The notes under the pieces: generated by a model
Told to the model about the DNA's origin: nothing
Database searches by the model: none
The model's input: only the letters and a program-made list of their open reading frames with translations
Assembly (NCBI RefSeq): GCF_051535235.1
Contig: NZ_JBPPLZ010000002.1
Location: forward strand, 310,001-374,000
DNA from: Nitrobacter sp051535235
GTDB taxonomy: Bacteria > Pseudomonadota > Alphaproteobacteria > Rhizobiales > Xanthobacteraceae
Reading direction: 5' to 3'
Length of the DNA stretch: 64,000 bases
Shown here: positions 59,195-64,000 of the stretch, piece after piece
How positions within the stretch are numbered: the first letter of the stretch is position 1
Layout of the letters: every line of letters begins with the position of its first letter
Made by a program: the position numbers and the translations under genes

Positions 59195-60013
59195 TCATTC
59201 TCTTTGCAGAGTATGAGTGAAGTACCACAGCGTGCCGTTGAGCACCATCGCGCCCAGGATATTGCCGATGGTGACCGGGATCTGGTTCCACACCCACCAT
59301 TCGTAGATGCTTACATTGGCGCCTGAGAGAATGGCGGTCGGGAAGAGCCACATGTTGACCACGGTGTGCTCGAAGCCCAGCGCGAAGAACATCCCGATCG
59401 GGATCCACATCAGCACCACCCGGCCCACGGTGCTGCGAGTGGCCTTGGACATGACCGATCCCAGGCTCACCAGCCAGTTACAAAGCACGCCCTTGCCGAT
59501 GGCGGCGCACCAGCCGACGATGCCGTAATGGATATAGCTTACCTTGGCTTCGGCGGTCTTGGCGATGACCTTGAGCATGCTGTCCGGCTCGATGGATCCG
59601 CCCTTGGTCAGCGAGAACCACAGCAGCCAGGCGAAGAAGATGCCTCCGAGCAGGTTGCCGCCAAGAGTCCAGGTCCAGTTGCGAACCAGTTGGAACGGCG
59701 TGACTGTTCCGGCGTACATGCCGATGGGCATCGTCGCGAAGCTGCCGGTCGCCATCTCCAGGCCGAGGAAGCTCAGCGTCACGTAACCGGCCGGGAATAC
59801 AAGTCCCGCCACACCGAGCGGAATGCCGGCGGCGACCATCGCGAAGGTCACGCAGGCTCCGTAGGCCAGGAACGGCGTACATAGAAAACCGCGGATGAGA
59901 AGATGAATGGTGCCGAACTTGGCCTTCTTGGCGGCGTCCGCGGCAAGCGCGGCCCCCATCTCCGCCGGCGGCACTGTTTCGATTACAACGCTGGCGTTCG
60001 CATAATCGGCCAT
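59195..60013 (-). CDS. Formate/nitrite transporter (FNT/NirC/FocA family) channel
   Basis: 272 residues with six hydrophobic helices; forms pentameric channels for monovalent anions such as nitrite or formate. Family positions: GAYVT-like GACVTFAMVAAGIPLG, MATGSFATMPIGMYAG, NLLGGIFFAWLLWF, the NWLVSLGSVM block and FEHTVVNMWLFP with the central His216; NQIPVTIGNILGAMV closes. The protein starts MADYANAS at 60013. In a nitrite oxidiser it could import nitrite, but substrate is not readable. Two TGCATATC direct repeats lie upstream. Confidence 0.92.
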   Translation of the reverse strand: MADYANASVVIETVPPAEMGAALAADAAKKAKFGTIHLLIRGFLCTPFLAYGACVTFAMVAAGIPLGVAGLVFPAGYVTLSFLGLEMATGSFATMPIGMYAGTVTPFQLVRNWTWTLGGNLLGGIFFAWLLWFSLTKGGSIEPDSMLKVIAKTAEAKVSYIHYGIVGWCAAIGKGVLCNWLVSLGSVMSKATRSTVGRVVLMWIPIGMFFALGFEHTVVNMWLFPTAILSGANVSIYEWWVWNQIPVTIGNILGAMVLNGTLWYFTHTLQRE

Positions 60014-60076
60014 CGCGTTCCCCCCTGTTGATTTTTCCCGATCACCGCCCTTCAGACGGCCCCGTTATCGCTCAAA

Positions 60077-60099
60077 TGCATATCAGACATCTGCATATC
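60077..60099. promoter_or_regulatory. Paired direct repeats upstream of FNT gene
   Basis: TGCATATC at 60077-60084 and 60092-60099, 15 bp apart, 64-86 bp before the FNT start. Possible operator; the spacing is not a full number of helical turns and the motif is not one I recognise. Confidence 0.3.
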
Positions 60100-60253
60100 G
60101 TGCAACGGTACGTCCCATTCCGCTCCCCCAGATTTCATAGGCGGAGCTGACAGGCGTGGGAGGGCGCTCGACGGCCAGATGCGTGTGGCCGATCGCAAGC
60201 GACGCAGCAAAGTGCGTCGCCGCCGATATTGGTCGCTCGAAGGAGCGGACGGA

Positions 60254-63200
60254 CTATTCCGTGAAGGCCTCGATCTGCTCGTTGAACCAGTCCAGATCTT
60301 TCTTCCAGCCGGCATTCTCCGGCGCGCGCCTGACAACGCTCTCCATGGCGGCTTGCCCGTGCCGCAGCGCGGTCAGCGCATTGTCGTTATCGTTGGACCG
60401 GCGATACATCTCGGCAAGATGTCCCTGACTTACAGCAACGCTGCGCTGCAAGTCGACGTTGCCGGGATCGGCAAGCGACAGCCGCTCGAGAATCGCGAGC
60501 TCTTCGTTGAAGGATTTCAACGCCTCGTCCGGCTTGCCCTGCGCTTCCAGCGCTTCGCCGATACGAGCGTAGGACACCGTCAGATCGCGCTGCCAGACCA
60601 CATTGCTGGGGTCGCTTTGCGCCAGACGTTCCCTGATCGCAAGCGCGTTGCGGTAGGATTTCAGCGCCTCGTCCACTTCGCCCTGCGCTTCCAACACGTC
60701 GCCGATGCAATCGTGCGACACCGAAAGGCTGCGCTGCCAGTTGGCGTTGCCGGGGTCGTTGCGCGCCAGCCGCTCTCTGATCGCAAGTGCGTTGCGGAAC
60801 GACTGCAATGCTTCGGGCAGACTGCTCTGCGCCACCAGCACGTCGCCGACTTTCTCGTGGGATACCGACAGATCGCGCTGCCAGCCGGTGTTGCTGGGGT
60901 TGGATTGCGCCAGCCGTTCGGCAATTGCGAGCTGGTCGCGGAAGGCTTGCAGCGCGTCGGCCATTTTGTCCTGGGCCAGCAGCACGTCGCCGATACGATC
61001 GTAGGACACCGCCAGACCGCGTTGCCAATCGGAATTATCGGGATCCGCGCTTGCCAGCCGCTGTCTGATCGTCAGCCCTTCATGGAAGGATTTCAACGCG
61101 TCGGGCAGGCTGCTCTGCGCTACATGCACGTCGCCGATCTTGGCGTGGGACACGGACAGGTCTCGCAGCCAGCCGGCGTTGTCCGCCTCCGCACGCGAGA
61201 GCTGCTGGGCGATGTCAAGTCCCGTGCGGAAAGCTGTCAACGCGTCGGGCAGCTTGCCCTGCGCCACCAGCGCGTCGCCGATACGATCATGAGAGAGCAA
61301 CAGGCTGCGTTGCCAGCCGGTGTTGTCGGGATGGGCCTTCGCAAGCCGCTCCTTGATCGTGAGGCCGCCCCGCAGTACCTCCAGCGCCTCGGGCAGTTTG
61401 CCCTGCGCCATCAGCACTTCGCCGACGCGATCGTAGGACAGCGTCCGGTCACGCTGCCAGTCGTTGTCATCGGTATCGGCGGCGCGGGCCAACTGCTCTG
61501 TGATCTCAAGCTGGCTGCGGAAGGCTTCCAGCGCCTCGTCCAGCTTGCCTTGCGCCATCAACGCTTCGCCGACCTTTTCGTGCGACAGCGACAGACCGAC
61601 CTGCAGTTGAGCGTTGTCGGGGTTCGCCTTCGCCAACCGCTCGGCGATCGCGCGCTGGCTGCGGAAGGATTCCAGGGCCTCGGGGAGCCTGCCCTGCACT
61701 GCCAGCACGTCGCCGATCTTCTCGTGCGACGATGACAGATCGCGCTGCCGCTCCGCGTTTCCGGAATCGGCATTCGCAAGCCGCTCCCTGATCGCGAGCC
61801 CGTCGCGATATGATTTCAGCGCCTCGGGCAGCTTGCCTTGCGATACAAGTGCGTCGCCGATGCGGTCGCGCGCAACCGACAGGTTGCGCTGCCAGCCTGC
61901 ATTGTCGGCATCGGTGCGAAGCAACTGCTCGAACGCTCCTCCGATCGCATTCAGGATGAGCTGGCGGGCATCGGGTGAGACGTGCCGTTCGATGGCTTCG
62001 TCGAGATTGAAAAGAAAGCGCTCGGCCACATGCGCGCGGACGGAGTTGTCAGGGTTGTCGAGCAAACGGCTGATCTCTTGCGCGGCGGCTGCCGGAGTAC
62101 CGCCGGCCGGCGAAATCACCGCATCGGCAAGCGCGCGCGTGGCGCCTTGCAGTTCCACCTCGCTCAACGATGTATCGCCATAATATCGGGCGGCGCGTGC
62201 GGCGTCCTTGCCCGCCAGCAGATGCACCATGGTTTCAGACGCGCGCAGGGGATCGTCCGGCGTCAGGGTCAGAAGGTAGTCGGCGATCAACAGATGCAGT
62301 TGGGCGTTGGAGAGGCGCAACCCCGCCAGGCGCGAGCGGGCGGCGGCCTGCGCCTGGGGATGGTTGAAATTCCACTGCGCGGGCGCGCCATGCTGGTGAA
62401 TCTGACCGCGGAATATGCGGCACAACGCGGCGAAACGCTTGTCATCCCAGGGTTCGCCGCTGACCTGCGGCAGCAGTTGACGAAAATCGCTTTCTCGCCA
62501 TCCCGAGCGGCTCGCGGAGATCAAGCCGATGAACGCCGACGCAAGAGGGGCGCCCAACGTTGCCGAAGCGCTGTCGAACGTTGCGCGGTAGAGGCGCGGA
62601 ACATCCGTCGGCATGCTCCCAACGCTGTCCATCATCGCATTCTGCAGCCGTTCTCCCGGATCGCCGGAATATTCACGCTGCATGTCGGCGAAATACTCGG
62701 TGTCGAGCAACTCCAGTTCCTCGATGGCGAGCACAAGCCACAACGGATTGCCGACGGCGGGGGCGCCTGCATGTTTCTTCTCGAACAGCGCACTGATCAC
62801 TTGCGGTGAGATCTTGCTTTGATTGCGCTTGATGAGAGCATCTGTGATGTCACGGGCCTCGGTCGCGTCGAGCGGCGGCAGAGTCAACGATTCTACGCCC
62901 GAACGCTCGGCCAGCGCCTTGGAGGCGCCGCCGGCGATGGCGGTGGCAACGAGGCGCACATTGATCGGCCATGGCCGCGGCAGCCAGCTCGTGAACTTTC
63001 CGCGCGCGCTCTTGTTGAACTGGTCGATCGCGTCGATCAGAATAACGACGCGGCGCTGCGACGACATCCGCGCGATCAGCGAGGCGAAAGCCCTCTCGAC
63101 AATCTCGGGTTCGATATTCGTGGCGAGATCGACGTCGCCGACATCGAGCGCATTGCCGAGTTCACTGATCCAGCGGCGCAGCATGGCGTCGATCGATGAG

Positions 63201-63514
63201 GCCTGCGGGGTGGCGCCGGCCGCGTGCGCGAGCACAAAAGCGTCGGTTTCCTTGGTGCGGCGAAGAAGTTCGCCGAACAGCGCGCTCTTGCCCGCGCCGG
63301 GATCGCCGATAATACAGATGCCCCAGGGCGGGCCTTCCCTCGTTGGGGAAAGGGCTTTCGCAGGAGAGGTACAGAGATCGGTAACGCGCGCGATGACCGA
63401 CTGCCTGCCGACGAAGTCGCGGGCGCGATCATTGGCAAAGGCTTCGAGCGCGTCGCGCTCCGCCTGCATGTCCTCGATCGTGCTGCTAACGGATACCGGA
63501 CGCGATTGCGACAT
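60254..63514 (-). CDS. STAND-type P-loop NTPase with C-terminal TPR-like repeats
   Basis: 1086 residues. Residues 7-23 (VSVSSTIEDMQAERDAL) resemble the first strand and helix of DUF4062, but the linker EAFANDRARDFVGR follows at once. Then the NTPase: Walker A GDPGAGKS (70-77), Walker B VVILIDAIDQF (D161, D164), GNPLWLVLAIEEL sensor-like region, and a winged-helix part. From about residue 540, eleven copies of a 48-residue unit (WQRDLSVSHEKVGDVL...LPEALQSFRNALAIRERLA). STAND proteins switch on ligand binding; many act in defence or signalling. No enzymatic effector domain is seen. Start ATG 63514 after GAGG. Confidence 0.86.
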   Translation of the reverse strand: MSQSRPVSVSSTIEDMQAERDALEAFANDRARDFVGRQSVIARVTDLCTSPAKALSPTREGPPWGICIIGDPGAGKSALFGELLRRTKETDAFVLAHAAGATPQASSIDAMLRRWISELGNALDVGDVDLATNIEPEIVERAFASLIARMSSQRRVVILIDAIDQFNKSARGKFTSWLPRPWPINVRLVATAIAGGASKALAERSGVESLTLPPLDATEARDITDALIKRNQSKISPQVISALFEKKHAGAPAVGNPLWLVLAIEELELLDTEYFADMQREYSGDPGERLQNAMMDSVGSMPTDVPRLYRATFDSASATLGAPLASAFIGLISASRSGWRESDFRQLLPQVSGEPWDDKRFAALCRIFRGQIHQHGAPAQWNFNHPQAQAAARSRLAGLRLSNAQLHLLIADYLLTLTPDDPLRASETMVHLLAGKDAARAARYYGDTSLSEVELQGATRALADAVISPAGGTPAAAAQEISRLLDNPDNSVRAHVAERFLFNLDEAIERHVSPDARQLILNAIGGAFEQLLRTDADNAGWQRNLSVARDRIGDALVSQGKLPEALKSYRDGLAIRERLANADSGNAERQRDLSSSHEKIGDVLAVQGRLPEALESFRSQRAIAERLAKANPDNAQLQVGLSLSHEKVGEALMAQGKLDEALEAFRSQLEITEQLARAADTDDNDWQRDRTLSYDRVGEVLMAQGKLPEALEVLRGGLTIKERLAKAHPDNTGWQRSLLLSHDRIGDALVAQGKLPDALTAFRTGLDIAQQLSRAEADNAGWLRDLSVSHAKIGDVHVAQSSLPDALKSFHEGLTIRQRLASADPDNSDWQRGLAVSYDRIGDVLLAQDKMADALQAFRDQLAIAERLAQSNPSNTGWQRDLSVSHEKVGDVLVAQSSLPEALQSFRNALAIRERLARNDPGNANWQRSLSVSHDCIGDVLEAQGEVDEALKSYRNALAIRERLAQSDPSNVVWQRDLTVSYARIGEALEAQGKPDEALKSFNEELAILERLSLADPGNVDLQRSVAVSQGHLAEMYRRSNDNDNALTALRHGQAAMESVVRRAPENAGWKKDLDWFNEQIEAFTE
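60440..61900 (-). repeat. Eleven coding repeats of about 144 bp
   Basis: The anchor W-x-R-D/S-L-S-V-S recurs at about 61890, 61740, 61590, 61450, 61310, 61165, 61020, 60880, 60735, 60590 and 60440, i.e. every 144-150 bp. Each unit encodes 48 residues with two helices and a conserved DPxN turn. The ninth and tenth units share long identical stretches. Confidence 0.9.
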
Positions 63515-64000
63515 CGTAGGGGACCTCACTGAACAACGGTTTTTATAGCATCGTCATGGAATTGGACAAATCCGGCAGCTTCGTCGTGTCGTCAACCAGG
63601 AGACGTCGAGGTCGAATCCACGCTGACGCGCTGCACGGTCGGCACGAAAGGCCTTGATCGGCGCCCTCGTGAAGGTCCTCCATGGCGCATTTGACGGTCA
63701 CATTCAGACGACGGCCTGAACATGCGTCGTGCAAAGGCGGCGCCCGCCAGAGTGTTCAAGTCCCGATCCCCAACACAGCCAGCAACCGGAAGCCAGCAAC
63801 CGGAGCTGCCAATGGAGATCGCGAAGTGACTGAAGTCTCTGGTTCTCTGGTTAGAGTGCCGCGAAACGGTGCAGCTTGGGCATGCAGGCCGTAACGCGGG
63901 TTAGGCGGAGCAAGACTTCTACGAGCTTTCCAAGTCAAGCACTATTTCGCGGGTTACTTCATTCTCTTGACTCTCGGTTTTAGGTTCTGCCTGGAAACTC
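63515..64000. other. Upstream region of the STAND gene to the window end
   Basis: 486 bp in which I see no gene. It should contain the leftward promoter of the STAND gene, but no clear boxes. GCCAGCAACCGGA occurs twice in near-tandem at 63778-63803. The last 100 bp are AT-richer (CAAGTCAAGCACTATTTCG). Confidence 0.45.

Noticed and set aside
60179..61735. Rightward open frame of 518 codons with regular repeats opposite the STAND gene
   Set aside because: The repetition is that of the TPR-like units read backwards; the sense strand has the P-loop NTPase.
60440..61900. CRISPR-like periodic repeats
   Set aside because: The period is about 144 bp, coding and degenerate, with no short identical repeats and unique spacers.
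63745..63790. GTTCAAGTCC resembling a tRNA T-loop near the window end
   Set aside because: The flanking bases cannot form the T-stem or acceptor stem, and no anticodon arm precedes it.

Overview
This window reads as one piece of an alphaproteobacterial chromosome from the Bradyrhizobiaceae/Nitrobacteraceae (Nitrobacter, Rhodopseudomonas, Bradyrhizobium, Afipia). The evidence is the high G+C, the protein sequences (for example the cheY-type regulator at 3000, rplY with an Ala-rich tail, the TIGR01459-type HAD protein), and several families of intergenic palindromes typical of that group. A formate/nitrite-type channel and a CbbY-like phosphatase would suit Nitrobacter, but the genus is an inference. 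I saw no rRNA, tRNA, CRISPR array, transposase or phage gene.

Layout. 1-11.4 kb: housekeeping and surface genes: the 5' two thirds or less of ileS, ribF, a CheY-like receiver, a HAD hydrolase, a TipF-like degenerate EAL protein, an omega-amino-acid aminotransferase, a TadE/TadG pair and hisS, which carries a low-G+C patch. 11.6-16.4 kb: small secreted proteins, RNase T2, rlmJ, a cold-shock protein and an outer-membrane beta-barrel. 16.7-22.9 kb: uvrC, pgsA-moaD-moaE-prmB (tightly coupled) and a MATE exporter. 23-31.2 kb: ilvE, divergent from a marR-response regulator-histidine kinase unit, then an ornithine aminotransferase, an ALDH7-type dehydrogenase and proC. 31.4-42.3 kb: YbjN, rplY-pth, ychF, a DUF4282 protein, two MaoC-like hydratases, ubiK, lgt, a NDUFAF7-like methyltransferase with pgeF, a lipoprotein and prs.

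42.5-56.8 kb is a surface-polysaccharide locus. rfbA-rfbB-ugd-methyltransferase run leftward and rfbC-rfbD rightward from a shared AT-rich spacer, giving dTDP-L-rhamnose and UDP-glucuronate. Large modular GT2 glycosyltransferases, a GT4 glycosyltransferase, two proteins of unknown function and a HAD phosphatase follow. 56.8-60 kb is sparsely coding, with two short conserved-looking proteins, a PadR-type regulator and the FNT channel. The end of the window holds a 1086-residue STAND-type P-loop NTPase with eleven 48-residue TPR-like repeats. It is the best candidate here for an uncharacterised system, because its N-terminus looks like a nearly deleted DUF4062 domain fused directly to the NTPase.

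Recurring themes are palindromic intergenic elements (one apparently translated inside ileS), short tandem duplications across the stop/start junctions of coupled genes (moaE/prmB and lgt/next gene), and related inverted repeats just upstream of two neighbouring secreted-protein genes. All calls come from reading the sequence; no database search was possible.
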